DNA of 26,273 bases, from IMG/VR virus record IMGVR_UViG_3300020451_001103, positions 1-26,273 of that record. One strand, written 5' to 3'. The notes below the pieces were generated by a model. That model ran no database searches, was not told the origin of the DNA, and was given only the letters and a program-made list of their open reading frames with translations. How positions within the stretch are numbered: the stretch's first letter is position 1; the number at the start of each line of letters is the position of its first letter. Position numbers and translations under genes: made by a program. Positions 17,701 to 24,572 of the stretch are shown in pieces. This stretch comes from a virus.

Positions 17701-17908
17701 AACTTTGATCTGTGTTACTAGATGTTCCGTTAGAGGATAAAAGGTTTTTATATGTTATTAGATTTCCAGATGCATCATATAATTCAAACAATATAAAGTC
17801 ATTTTCTTGAGTACCAAACTTTCCGTTCTCATAAGGTCTAATACCTACAATTCTCTTTGATTGAGTAGTTAGTGCTTCTCTATCTTTTCTTGTTAATTTA
17901 CTAGACAC
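11729..17908 (-). CDS. 2059-aa baseplate wedge / tail protein with gpI-like core, lectin-like domain and nested repeats
   Basis: The largest gene starts with GTG at 17908-17906, overlapping the previous TAG stop by one base (TAGTG). Domains seen: an N-terminal beta domain (about 20-180); a jelly-roll, CBM-like domain (about 300-422 plus 783-860) split by a three-repeat insertion (about 424-782); and a tail-protein-I-like helical core (about 1185-1340: LSYHLPAYLTEDS, FDQIWLYTKGMTDVYD, FFLKHKGTVKALKGLINIYG). A LamG/concanavalin-like sandwich follows (about 1350-1600), then an IRKMIPARAKARVGVLVEP segment (1751-1769) typical of wedge proteins, and a K/E-rich tail (about 1985-2059). Position after gp6 and the gpI-like core suggest the place of T4 gp7 (1032 aa), with sugar-binding modules added. 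The wedge role is inferred; the gp7 equivalence is uncertain. Confidence 0.9.
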   Translation of the reverse strand: MSSKLTRKDREALTTQSKRIVGIRPYENGKFGTQENDFILFELYDASGNLITYKNLLSSNGTSSNTDQSLALYPSIHIQNAGFNSGLFTVKYQFLRRVAGNEQSVLVKTTPPEEEGKIYSKTNNFHITEDGLIFEGTEEDWQQSNQTSVPLRIEDLKYQIDLISPSRTEVRLKAKDIKGSYQESFSKAQESNRFRLIGSPPNADPPSDAEIRFVADDGAETTSKILSVLSPSFQAATNGGFADRMIGGVVAIPDVYKISEIESKVRSEINLISNPSGEELSYNLDTGQLLVWSDISSVWDEYLHIAAVRAVGWTSGFSPFDVPSSDWYGTAAYGFHAQWARGEGVDGGVCMKFPDTNLDFIDSPGWNGDEYRPLRIETEGGALTTLLSQGVSIGDTVNIAFDMKANIAGKGVNVYLRYAQGEEVEEQPDYQLTIDLSLINEQLESGADEEEPEDPPTGYVPNRPNEAEVFESLFNASQTFGLVDPFQIGADDPENEFIAGYWVVGNELTGTIPNSGQSENGYWRYTDKVDVTVAFDEQELTAVDWLPDLHNQNRWGTTFSKAGTLSPGGGWIWNGNQWNPNSSGLSELLNITTPTVDKPTSPPQGFVPNTDAGASLAESIPETSLSILAPILAEGFTTSDIAIGASSEIFGGVGLWQIGFITQQDVVWYRNESLLSTGLYTRRGLLDESGQWQWNGFDDWSPAALTPDYSTYLGLLDYVINEGIVSEVTPATLPVLNSLTGNNIISQYYNFQTNSFTTDTEFFSANNGFKWNGTEWEDLQTDLYGAYEYVVGRDGASEVVSVATSNEWNRYEVQIIIPERFRLDLPYNIGFYGHSGFSGLVQQQGIVWVDNVFADITYESQTTTKDVLKPYITTITNVLTNNVIQVEDSWEDARLKLYGEENSEYNDGNFSNSFNYATLSYVVNNPYDLRTYLMRDNDLFLTTNFKRDAINNPNYPYSIVFKLYKPLPPDIRRFDEFTIVKEMMDPVTDAVKIVDFVDTEVGDIVLKTPDINSIDFVSRQSTDYKSETEILTDDASISNKLRNDFISQSFESVELNTDYRQFENFINFSSVEKRIKNFKYKLELLESYSDSSGSLVGISGSLDDRKSWQTKIDDVKNNFDDFESYMYFESSSRSSGSLGIYYSNSWPKTGGSGSVQYPYTLAHTTSSQGQTFFSNQITSASVYDAENLNRLSYHLPAYLTEDSENTDFTNFIDMVAQHFDQIWLYTKGMTDVYDRREKLDEGVSKELLYTMARSLGWKLPDAKDLVDLPRYAYGVEVTGSSYSDFSAVSDRDISREIWSRIINNMPFFLKHKGTVKALKGLINIYGIPSTILRVKEYGGPDLPDTKNVSYEITRKFTKALDFRSAQYVNTVWTDDGFTNRKPDTVEFRFRSATGSNQILVEKQSTTTDQDWIIRLKDNNSSDDYGHVSFLLSGSATGTSIGQYKELTSSALPVYDGDFYSVMLRRMSGSSNPNVSQSYELHVAKYDAGMSRINLYSKSTMNVDVAASASFNLAWTGSGDIYIGGKETITGTGIRLSGSIMEYRHWTETLQTSSFRNHASNPKAYDGNSISSSYKHLTLRYSFDDNQDLSTYAGGILDSRAEQQKAFSGSYVGFTGNFFRSVVDEQKTHIPSIGALRRTTKKIRLESNERVLGNLDANRRVTVGAYDTAPLDSNRVGVYFAPTDVINTDIINSVANLNYDNFLGDPRDITEYEYRGLEYVADNYWKKYNSPNNFWDYIRILKYYDQSMFPQIRKMIPARAKARVGVLVEPNILERSKVIRGRKPDAKNFYYSSSIDYSERIFISSSYNAGSTITTYDAYNGRIPIYSYETGSSVVSSSGEYSTFEASGSEVRDRFTQGTIWSRLNNNDAFYSHSTITFGDVKYAEVLQPVISGSRIYGRNQKIRKFYSTQASASADNFHSSSFKNVDIDNKAEENQALFNILYGGVKNTLKTTLDGGSPIEVVITAPTKLVTTKTAESSLKTGFGKESEFKDKKEKEEKTLSKDEKIQSVKQDDTGAKSFVDTSGKEVTFDSVDELTKSQKDQLTNQIQKELDDKEEGSK
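15563..16639 (-). repeat. three-unit protein repeat inserted in a beta-sandwich of the 2059-aa protein
   Basis: Residues about 424-782 contain three units ending in WIWNGNQW (571-578), WQWNGFDDW (692-700) and FKWNGTEW (769-776). Units 1 and 2 begin with PPTGYVPN (455-462) and PPQGFVPN (602-609). The sequence before (NVYLRYAQGEE) and after (YEYVVGRDG) reads as the two halves of a single carbohydrate-binding-like sandwich. Confidence 0.7.
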
Positions 17909-18216
17909 TATAATTCTCTAAATTCTCTGTTTATAAGTTCATTAATTGATAAATTATTTTTTAACTGTTCACTATTCATATCAGCAACTATTTTGTTGTT
18001 TTCATCAGGTGGGTCTAATTGACCATTAAAGGGATTTTCAAATACCAATATATTACCATCTTCATCTCTAATAGTCTGAGTACCATCATCAGCAGATCCT
18101 GATGCTTTGAATCTAGCTTCTAAAATATCTCTATTATTTATATATCTCTGTTCATCTTCATTTTTTAGATTTTGATAAAATTCTAATTCTTGAAGTTCTT
18201 CTTTTGTATATGGCAT
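17908..18216 (-). CDS. small acidic tail-operon protein
   Basis: The 102-residue acidic protein has a helical N-terminus (YTKEELQELEFYQNL), a central loop with DGTQTIRDEDGNILVFENPF, and a helical C-terminus. No known domain is recognised. It lies between the DNRLRE-like protein (3 bases apart) and the 2059-aa protein (one-base overlap, TAGTG). This fixed spacing in the wedge region suggests a small partner or assembly factor for the 2059-aa protein. A minus-strand TATAAATA occurs inside it (18142-18135). Confidence 0.8.
   Translation of the reverse strand: MPYTKEELQELEFYQNLKNEDEQRYINNRDILEARFKASGSADDGTQTIRDEDGNILVFENPFNGQLDPPDENNKIVADMNSEQLKNNLSINELINREFREL
18135..18142 (-). promoter_or_regulatory. 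possible internal late promoter octamer before the 2059-aa gene
   Basis: The minus strand reads TATAAATA inside the 102-aa gene, 227 bases before the GTG start of the 2059-aa gene. Orientation is correct. It is intragenic and could be chance; a similar octamer inside the gp6-like gene (19764-19757) shows that such matches occur within genes here. Confidence 0.25.
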
Positions 18217-18219
18217 TTT

Positions 18220-19341
18220 TTATCTCACAACTTTGAAAATAAAATCGTCATCAAAATATTCAACAGTTTCGTCAACAGTATTACTTCCACTCACGACTTT
18301 AAATTCAAATTTGTAATACCTTTCGGATTGTAATCCGTTCATCCAAAAATTAAAGTAATTTCCTGTAGAATCACAACTAACTATAGATCCTGTACCGTAG
18401 TTAACGATTACATCATCAGTCTGTACATCTCTTACAGAATAGTAAGTTCCATCTCCCATCTCTTGACTACCGCTTGGTAAATATTTTGCTGTTAAGAACT
18501 CAGAGGCAGTATTAGAATATGATTTTGTTGGATATCTCTCTCTACCAACCACTCTAAATTTTACTTTTGATTTCTCTTTATACTCTGGTCTTAAACTTTT
18601 CATATAAAAAACTAAATCTTCTAAATTTGCAGAAGTTAGTGGACTTAATGAACCAGCACTAAATTTAGCATCAAACCACTCCACTTCTAATTTAGGTGGG
18701 TATATGGTATGAGTTTGTCTAGAAAAGAATGCGAGATTACCTAACACATCAGTACTTCCTTCATCAGCATTAGTATCCGTATTCCCAACACTACCACTTC
18801 TTTTGATTATAAAACCTTCATTTGGAAAAGTTCCTTTTAACCACGCATTAACAATCGGAGTAACATTCATTCTTATGTCTCTGGTTTCAAACTCTAAAGA
18901 CTGTGATGCGTAATGAGTATCAAACCACGTACCACCTGAAGCAGTTATTGAACCAGTCCAAAAAGTAGCAACATTAGAACCATCTCTATATCTCCAACTA
19001 GAACCCTCTGTAGTTATTGGATTATCACTAAAAAATCCTTCACCTGGCACCCAACTCTGACTTATTGGATAAGCATACAACGATTGACTATACGATAAAT
19101 TAACAGAATTAGCATCATACAAATTCAAATAAAATTTAGCATTAGTACTAATAATTCCTGTGTGTATTGATTGTGATATTTCACTTATATCAAATTTAAT
19201 CAGAGCTCTAGAAACTTTTGGATTACTGCCTGCTTGATTTAAATCTTTCCTTACTTCTAATATTTCATCTAAACCTGTGTTCTGACTACTACTTGCTTGA
19301 TATAATGTGGTGTCTATGTCTGGAAAAATAAAATAATTCAT
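18220..19341 (-). CDS. tail-operon structural protein with DNRLRE/CBM96-like domain
   Basis: The N-terminal two thirds of this 373-residue protein follow the pattern of the extracellular DNRLRE/CBM96-type beta domain. Residues 11-50 (TTLYQASSSQNTG, then SRALIKFDIS) are followed by FYLNLYDAN (70-78), ISQSWVPGEGFF (93-104), SSWRYRDG (114-121) and VNAWLKGTFPNEGFIIKR (164-181). In bacteria this fold occurs in secreted and surface polysaccharide-binding proteins. Here it lies directly after gp6 with a TAATG coupling, so a baseplate or side-fibre role is inferred. The last third (about 230-373) is a separate beta domain ending in DDDFIFKVVR. Not recognised from T4 itself. Confidence 0.8.
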   Translation of the reverse strand: MNYFIFPDIDTTLYQASSSQNTGLDEILEVRKDLNQAGSNPKVSRALIKFDISEISQSIHTGIISTNAKFYLNLYDANSVNLSYSQSLYAYPISQSWVPGEGFFSDNPITTEGSSWRYRDGSNVATFWTGSITASGGTWFDTHYASQSLEFETRDIRMNVTPIVNAWLKGTFPNEGFIIKRSGSVGNTDTNADEGSTDVLGNLAFFSRQTHTIYPPKLEVEWFDAKFSAGSLSPLTSANLEDLVFYMKSLRPEYKEKSKVKFRVVGRERYPTKSYSNTASEFLTAKYLPSGSQEMGDGTYYSVRDVQTDDVIVNYGTGSIVSCDSTGNYFNFWMNGLQSERYYKFEFKVVSGSNTVDETVEYFDDDFIFKVVR

Positions 19342-21284
19342 TAGTTACCTCCTGCGGCATCTCCAACCACTCTACCTTCTATATCAGTAGCTGGAAATTT
19401 AAGTTCAAAACAACTTGGGTCCATAGACGGATAAACTACACCATCTTTTGTCGCAGTTGTTATATCATACACATTACCTGAATAACCATTAGCAGCCGAA
19501 AATTTGTTTGTAACTATTACTGGCAAACCATTGGGATTATCCTCAGTAGGCGGAACTACAGCAGACACGCCTTCCGTTAAGGATATTTGATAAGATAAAT
19601 CTGCTAAAATAATTGGTTGACCTATCTGCCATTTGTCTATTTGAAAAAACTCTCTTATCTTCTGTATTGCTCTTAGAACTACTTCTTGTTTATTATATCC
19701 AACTTTAGTAAGAATATTGAACTGTACTCCGATGTTGATAACAAATGCATTTTTTATATTTATAGCATCCGTAATCATTCTGAACTGTGATAAGTAAGTT
19801 TGAATGTTAGTTTTAACACCATCATTTAAATTAGTTAATTGCTTACTTGAATTATAACCTAACACATATAAATTTAAAGCAAATGGATTTATGTTTCCTG
19901 TATTTTCAACATTGGTGTTATCAAGTTGAACATCTTGTACAATGTAAGCTTTTGCAATATTACCATATCTTGCAGGTAAAGCATAAACTCTAGCTATATA
20001 ATCTTCCTTAGTTACCGCTCTACCTTGAGACTGAAAGTACGCTAAAGCATTCTGTCTTACTTCCAAAACACTTTCAGCATCCCTTCCTCCTGTTGCTGGA
20101 ATAGTATTGTTAATTGCTACTGAAGCTTTAGTGGTGGCAACTAAGTTAGAAGATAGTGTAGACTCATCAAGAGTTATGTTAACACTATCAATACTTCTTA
20201 CTGTACTTGACGGAGTATTGTGACTAATGCCACCACCATACTTATAAGTAACAGTCAAAGTAGTATTTGATGGTGCTGTACCATATGCATTAGTTTTCAA
20301 AAAATTTGAAGGGTCAAATGCTTCACCAAGTTTTGTAACTCCACCAGCAAGAGCTGAACCTACATTATCAGGATTAGGTATAATCTCTTCATCAGGACTA
20401 TCCGATGTTCCAGCTCCAAACCTTAACTCTGTCTTTCCGTCTTGTCTTATAAAAGTTGTAAATCTTCTTGATGTTTTCAAAAGTTTCAGTAGATAAGGAG
20501 CTTGGTCAGAGTATGTAAATAATTCATCATCATTAGCTGCTTTATTTTCTACATCTGTAAATACTGTATCTTGTGCTAAGAAAGGAACTTCGTACCAATT
20601 GTTACCATCACTGTCTGTTACCGAAATTATTTCTGTGATGTTTTCATTACCTAAAGCAACTCTACTATATTTTTCTGCAGCACCAAATGTTATGTATTCT
20701 GTGTTAGTTTCACCACTAGATACTTTTACTTGTTTTTTTAGTAAATATGTTACTGGAACATTATTACTACTTTCATATATACTTATATCCATTGGATCGA
20801 AAGAACTTGAAAACTTAAAACTACAATCTTCTTGTGATGTAAATTTTATTCCATTGGTAGAAGAAACTATCATTCCTTGTTTCAAAATCATAGCGTAACT
20901 TAAATCTGGCTTAGTAGCATAACTCCCACCTGTTCCTGTAGATGTTGCTGGAACAGTTTGAAATACATCTAAATTAACAGTAGATGGTGATGATAATTTT
21001 GGTTTGTATCCAAAAGATTGTGCCATATTGTAAACTGTTTTTTTCTCTTCAGCAAAAGCTAACAAACTTTCTTTAAATTGGTTATCTATATAGTAAGAAA
21101 GTACATCACCTACATAAGAAGCCATCTCTATAAAAATCATAGCAGGTGATGCTTCATTGAAATCATTGTATGTATTTGGAAAGTAAACTTTTGAAAATTC
21201 TATTAAATTATTTTTGAATCCTTCAAAATCTTTGTTTAAATATCTTACTTCTTTTATTGATTTTTTTGGTGCTGAATAAGGCAT
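19341..21284 (-). CDS. gp6: baseplate wedge protein gp6 (P2 gpJ-like)
   Basis: This 647-residue protein is close to the length of T4 gp6 (660 aa). The N-terminus has the family features: KDFEGFKNNLIEFSKVYFP (19-37), then ASPAMIFIEMASYVGDVLSY (45-64) and FGYKP (91-95). The middle contains RAVTKEDYIARVYALPARYG and IAKAYIVQD (around 420-447), the gpJ/gp6 core that forms the wedge ring. The C-terminal region has the Q(I/P)GQPIILADLSYQI segment near 550. gp6 dimers link neighbouring wedges around the hub in T4-type baseplates. AGGAG lies before the ATG, which follows gp25 after a 12-base gap; the stop overlaps the next start by one base. Confidence 0.95.
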   Translation of the reverse strand: MPYSAPKKSIKEVRYLNKDFEGFKNNLIEFSKVYFPNTYNDFNEASPAMIFIEMASYVGDVLSYYIDNQFKESLLAFAEEKKTVYNMAQSFGYKPKLSSPSTVNLDVFQTVPATSTGTGGSYATKPDLSYAMILKQGMIVSSTNGIKFTSQEDCSFKFSSSFDPMDISIYESSNNVPVTYLLKKQVKVSSGETNTEYITFGAAEKYSRVALGNENITEIISVTDSDGNNWYEVPFLAQDTVFTDVENKAANDDELFTYSDQAPYLLKLLKTSRRFTTFIRQDGKTELRFGAGTSDSPDEEIIPNPDNVGSALAGGVTKLGEAFDPSNFLKTNAYGTAPSNTTLTVTYKYGGGISHNTPSSTVRSIDSVNITLDESTLSSNLVATTKASVAINNTIPATGGRDAESVLEVRQNALAYFQSQGRAVTKEDYIARVYALPARYGNIAKAYIVQDVQLDNTNVENTGNINPFALNLYVLGYNSSKQLTNLNDGVKTNIQTYLSQFRMITDAINIKNAFVINIGVQFNILTKVGYNKQEVVLRAIQKIREFFQIDKWQIGQPIILADLSYQISLTEGVSAVVPPTEDNPNGLPVIVTNKFSAANGYSGNVYDITTATKDGVVYPSMDPSCFELKFPATDIEGRVVGDAAGGN

Positions 21285-21296
21285 CTTAATCTCCTA

Positions 21297-21716
21297 TTAA
21301 TACCCATCTGACTGAACATCTATTGATAGCTCTTCTTGTTGAGTTTGGTCAGTATCGATTGAAAATCTCAAATTTACTAAATGAATATTTTTATCTGTTC
21401 CCGAAGCAGATGATTCTACACTATTAACTATTACATATGGCAACTGAGAGTTAATTGTTTCTCTTACCATTTCTTCAACCCTATCACCTAAATCTGAAGA
21501 TTCTTGTTCAAAAAGTAACAAATGTAAATCAGAACCAAAATTGGGATTGCCAACTCTCTCTCCTCTTCTTGTAAGAAGAAGATTTCTAATATTGTGCTTT
21601 GCTTGCTCGAGTAAAGTTTGAGTTGTTTTGAAAAACCCAAAAGAACTGTCGTGTGTTAGTGGTAGTGATAAACCAATAGTTACATCCGGATTTAAATCAT
21701 TTTCTACTTGCGACAT
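21297..21716 (-). CDS. gp25: baseplate wedge protein gp25
   Basis: 139 residues, like T4 gp25 (132 aa). The diagnostic gp25/gpW core is present: HNIRNLLLTRRGERVGNPNF (41-60), GSDLHLLLFE, then EMVRETINSQLPYVIV. In T4-like baseplates gp25 sits in the wedge core next to gp6 and gp53 and shares a fold with sheath-initiating TssE proteins of type VI secretion. Its ATG overlaps the TAA of the 157-aa gene by one base, and gp6 follows at once, the usual gp25-gp6 order. Confidence 0.95.
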   Translation of the reverse strand: MSQVENDLNPDVTIGLSLPLTHDSSFGFFKTTQTLLEQAKHNIRNLLLTRRGERVGNPNFGSDLHLLLFEQESSDLGDRVEEMVRETINSQLPYVIVNSVESSASGTDKNIHLVNLRFSIDTDQTQQEELSIDVQSDGY

Positions 21717-22189
21717 TACCTACCCTTTTTCTTTTCTACTGCTTTCATTACATCTCTATAATCTCTTGTTAAATTACTCATTACATCTTGCACTGCTGGA
21801 TTGTTAGGATCTACACCAACTGATTGAGCAGTTTGAATTGCTGAAGCTTTTCTCCTACTTTCAGAATCACCTAACACATTTCCATAACCCATAGCTTCAG
21901 TCATTTTTGAAGTATCAAATGTTCCACCACCCATTGTTGGATACTCATCAAATTCACCAGTATTTGCTGTTTCATTAAGTATCTTATTTAGTGTAGGGTC
22001 TTTGGTATAACTTACTTCTTTAGGTTTAGTTTTTTTAGGAGAGGGTTTGGCTAGTACTTCAGGAACAATGTTTTTGTTTTGAGTTACAGCTTTAACTCCT
22101 TCCCTAATAAATATCTCTCTAACTTCTTTTTTTACTTCTTGTCTTACCATTTCTTTAATTAAATTGACAAGTGTTTTTGTTTTAGCCAT
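21716..22189 (-). CDS. unidentified tail-operon protein with amphipathic N-terminal helix
   Basis: Not recognised. This 157-residue protein is basic at both ends. Residues about 7-28 (LIKEMVRQEVKKEVREIF) form a charged helix, followed by a Pro/Lys linker (47-60). A middle segment follows (DPTLNKILNETANTGEFDEY, about 64-83), and the C-terminus is VMKAVEKKKGR. The helix-linker-helix design resembles assembly chaperones or scaffolding factors rather than a folded baseplate subunit. It starts after a 51-base gap holding a TATAAATA-like octamer and an AGGAGT ribosome site, and is coupled to gp25 (TAATG). Confidence 0.8.
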   Translation of the reverse strand: MAKTKTLVNLIKEMVRQEVKKEVREIFIREGVKAVTQNKNIVPEVLAKPSPKKTKPKEVSYTKDPTLNKILNETANTGEFDEYPTMGGGTFDTSKMTEAMGYGNVLGDSESRRKASAIQTAQSVGVDPNNPAVQDVMSNLTRDYRDVMKAVEKKKGR

Positions 22190-22207
22190 AATTGACTCCT
22201 GTTTTAT

Positions 22208-22215
22208 TATAAATA
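22208..22215 (+). promoter_or_regulatory. late-promoter-like octamer, plus orientation, upstream of 157-aa gene
   Basis: Plus-strand TATAAATA (minus TATTTATAATA) in the 51-base gap, only 19 bases before the ATG of the downstream minus-strand gene. The minus reading also contains TATAAT, so either a reversed octamer or a plain -10 could be meant. Confidence 0.25.
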
Positions 22216-22240
22216 TTATTTTAACAAATTATAGTGAATA

Positions 22241-22984
22241 TTAATAGCCACCACCTGTAGATTCTGTTGAACCATCGTCAGAATCAGAGTCAGCATTTTC
22301 TGATGTTTCAGTTGTTTGTTCTTCATCACTTTCCTCTGATGTATCAGTAGGTGGTGGTATAAAATCATAATCCTCAAATTCAAAGTCCAATTCCTCTACT
22401 TCTACATCATCTAACATTTGAATATCTGGATATTTTGCATCAGCAGCTGCGATTATTTTTCTATTTCTGGCTCTAACTCTTTCATTCCACTTTTCCTGTT
22501 GTGCTTCTAACTTTTTAACATCAGTACCAAGTTTTTCTAATTGTGCTGTAAAGAATTTTTCTATTCCTATCACAAATGATATTATAGCAAATATTCTGGC
22601 AGATGCTTTTGAAGCAAGCTTTGATACGGCTTTTTGTGCAAACTCTATGACTTTATTAGGAATAGCAGTAGCACCTGGAGCAGGTGGTACTATAGCACTA
22701 AGACCACTAATTGCATTTGCTTTTTCCAAAGCATCAGCTATTTGTATAGCACTGTTTTTTATTTTATTGTATGACTTACCAGCTGATACGATTGGTTTCA
22801 TTGTATCTTCGTATTTTTTCTGTATCTTCTGTAACTTTTCTATTGATTTTTGCAATTTACCTTCCCCTGAAGATTGTCCTGTACGAATTTGATTTTGTAT
22901 ATCTTTATAGTCTTTTTTGTATTGTTCAAGAGGACCTTGAAAAACTGAATCAGGTATGTTTAATAACTTATCTTCTAAACCCAT
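22241..22984 (-). CDS. unidentified helical tail-operon protein with acidic C-terminal tail
   Basis: Not recognised. In this 247-residue protein, the N-terminal half is helical and Lys-rich (about 14-75, coiled-coil-like). A central hydrophobic stretch (about 130-150, ARIFAIISFVIGIEKFF) could be a buried helix or a membrane-active segment. Then comes another charged helix, and the last 50 residues are very acidic and Ser/Thr-rich (EESDEEQTTETSENADSD...). Position just after the gp5-like spike suggests a hub or tail-tube-associated factor; a tape-measure-like or chaperone role is possible but not shown. AGGAGT precedes the ATG. Confidence 0.75.
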   Translation of the reverse strand: MGLEDKLLNIPDSVFQGPLEQYKKDYKDIQNQIRTGQSSGEGKLQKSIEKLQKIQKKYEDTMKPIVSAGKSYNKIKNSAIQIADALEKANAISGLSAIVPPAPGATAIPNKVIEFAQKAVSKLASKASARIFAIISFVIGIEKFFTAQLEKLGTDVKKLEAQQEKWNERVRARNRKIIAAADAKYPDIQMLDDVEVEELDFEFEDYDFIPPPTDTSEESDEEQTTETSENADSDSDDGSTESTGGGY

Positions 22985-22993
22985 AATTCACTC

Positions 22994-24142
22994 CTATTTG
23001 TAATTCGTAAAAACAACGCCACTCGCAATAGTTGGTAAATCTTCCTTTATACTACTAATAGCACTGTTGATGGGGCTTAAATTAGCAGTTGACTCACCAT
23101 CCTCATTTTGAGTAGCACTATCTACTATTGCTGCAAGCCCTTCTAGCACACTAACCATATCCCCCAATACTGACTTTAACTCATCATATTTAACCAATGG
23201 ATTCCTCACTATATCAGCACATCTAGCAGGATCAGCATCAGAACCCAAATATATTTTTTCAGCCTCAAGCACAAATTGATCACCGGCAGATAAAATAAAA
23301 TCGTCAGCTGCTAGCATATGGATTGTACCAGTTAAACTAACACCCTCTTTATTTACCTTTCCTTTAGCATTAAAAATTAATCTATCGGAATTCAAAATAA
23401 TTTGATTTCCATACAGAGAAGTGGGTAAGTTATTACTTACAGCTGCCGGTATCAATTTCACCTCATCAATTCCTGCAGTCATATATATAGAAGAACCATC
23501 AGAATTTATATCTTCAATGTGAGGGTAATCTGATTCTACATTTTTGTATTGTAATGTTTCAGTTTTTTGATTTTGCCCATTCACTATTTTTATAGTAGGA
23601 GTCTGATATAAACTATCACTACCCAACTTTACAGAGTTTCCAAATCTCCCTTGTACTACAGTATCACCATGCCACGACCAAACTCTTCTGTTAAATTTTG
23701 TGTGTTGTGGAACAACTGTACCGTCTCCCCTTTCCGATGGTGGTCTGTTCATATTTACTTTTTGATTCAAATTTAGAGGTACAGTATAGTAATACTCCCC
23801 ACCATATTTTGTTATGTTTACAACCTCTCCCTTTAATGGATATGTAATTATATTATGTGTTAATGGCTTTATATAATTTGGAAGCGGCTCTGAACTGTAT
23901 ATAAATGTGGCATCAATAGTTCCATAGACTTTCCAATCAGGTATCTCATAATTTAGTAATTTTTTCTTAGGTAAATCAGTAGATTTCATATAAACTCTGT
24001 TTACAATTGCTGGCTCGGTTGAGTGAAATTCTCTGTAGTGGTCAGTTGCTTCTTGTATCATATCATACACTTGACTTCCATCCACGACGCCTAACTTATT
24101 TGGGTCTCTAACTATTGGTTTTTTTGGTGAAAAATATGCCAT
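22994..24142 (-). CDS. gp5-like baseplate hub/spike protein without lysozyme domain
   Basis: The 382 residues compare with 575 for T4 gp5. An OB-fold-like region (about 98-178) contains YPLKGEVVNI and VVQGRFGNSVKLGSD (162-176), typical of gp5/VgrG-related spike proteins. The following stretch (NQIILNSDRLIFNAK at 246-260, DDFILSAGDQFVLEAEKIYL at 280-299) has the alternating pattern of the gp5 C-terminal beta-helix needle. No T4-lysozyme-like segment exists between them, as also known for other environmental relatives. The last 80 residues are helical. The ATG overlaps the upstream TAA (TAATG). The spike role is inferred from fold pattern and from the gp25/gp6 neighbours. Confidence 0.75.
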   Translation of the reverse strand: MAYFSPKKPIVRDPNKLGVVDGSQVYDMIQEATDHYREFHSTEPAIVNRVYMKSTDLPKKKLLNYEIPDWKVYGTIDATFIYSSEPLPNYIKPLTHNIITYPLKGEVVNITKYGGEYYYTVPLNLNQKVNMNRPPSERGDGTVVPQHTKFNRRVWSWHGDTVVQGRFGNSVKLGSDSLYQTPTIKIVNGQNQKTETLQYKNVESDYPHIEDINSDGSSIYMTAGIDEVKLIPAAVSNNLPTSLYGNQIILNSDRLIFNAKGKVNKEGVSLTGTIHMLAADDFILSAGDQFVLEAEKIYLGSDADPARCADIVRNPLVKYDELKSVLGDMVSVLEGLAAIVDSATQNEDGESTANLSPINSAISSIKEDLPTIASGVVFTNYK

Positions 24143-24531
24143 TAGTTGTTTACTGTTTTAATGTCATCATCTATTTCATCTGCTCTGCTCTGTAAATCAG
24201 AGGCAGCATCCTCCAATGCTCCCATAAGTTGCTCTTTTTCTTTTTCAGATAAACCAAATTCATCTTCAGATCCACCTTTACTTTCAGCTGCTATGATACG
24301 TTGTACGACAGCTGCCATTTTAACTAATTGGTCATCATTCTTTACATTGATTTCTAAATACTCTTTCAACATAGGAATTATTTGAACAGCAGTATCGCCA
24401 TCCTTTATAAAACCAACAACTTCTTTCATAAGAACTTCTAACTGTTCTTTATTTCTATTTGAATTATCATATATATCTTTAAACAAATCAGATAAAGATT
24501 TACCTTCAAATATTTCATAATCGATAGCCAT
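24142..24531 (-). CDS. first gene of the tail operon, helical acidic protein
   Basis: Not recognised. This 129-residue, all-alpha, acidic protein begins MAIDYEIFEGKSLSDLFKDI, then a long helix with hydrophobic heptads (about 17-80), a Gly/Ser break (KGGSEDEFG), and a final helix ending DDDIKTVNN. There is no membrane segment. It is transcribed first, from the divergent gap at 24532-24665, with a GGAG ribosome site, and is coupled to the gp5-like gene. Its place and helical nature fit a hub/spike assembly factor, but nothing in the sequence proves it. Confidence 0.8.
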   Translation of the reverse strand: MAIDYEIFEGKSLSDLFKDIYDNSNRNKEQLEVLMKEVVGFIKDGDTAVQIIPMLKEYLEINVKNDDQLVKMAAVVQRIIAAESKGGSEDEFGLSEKEKEQLMGALEDAASDLQSRADEIDDDIKTVNN

Positions 24532-24572
24532 TTTTTACTCCATAGGTAATAATTGATAGATTTGTAGTTATA

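Noticed and set aside
19757-19764. Minus-strand TATAAATA inside the gp6 gene
   Set aside because: Correct orientation, but deep in coding sequence and 416 bases from the next start; at this AT content chance matches are expected.
20599-20898. 99-codon plus-strand open frame
   Set aside because: Antisense to the well-supported gp6 gene; the hydrophobic translation arises from the reverse frame.
22647-22986. Two overlapping plus-strand frames of 81 and 71 codons
   Set aside because: Antisense to the 247-aa gene; apparent membrane-like sequence is a by-product of Lys/Glu-rich codons read backwards.
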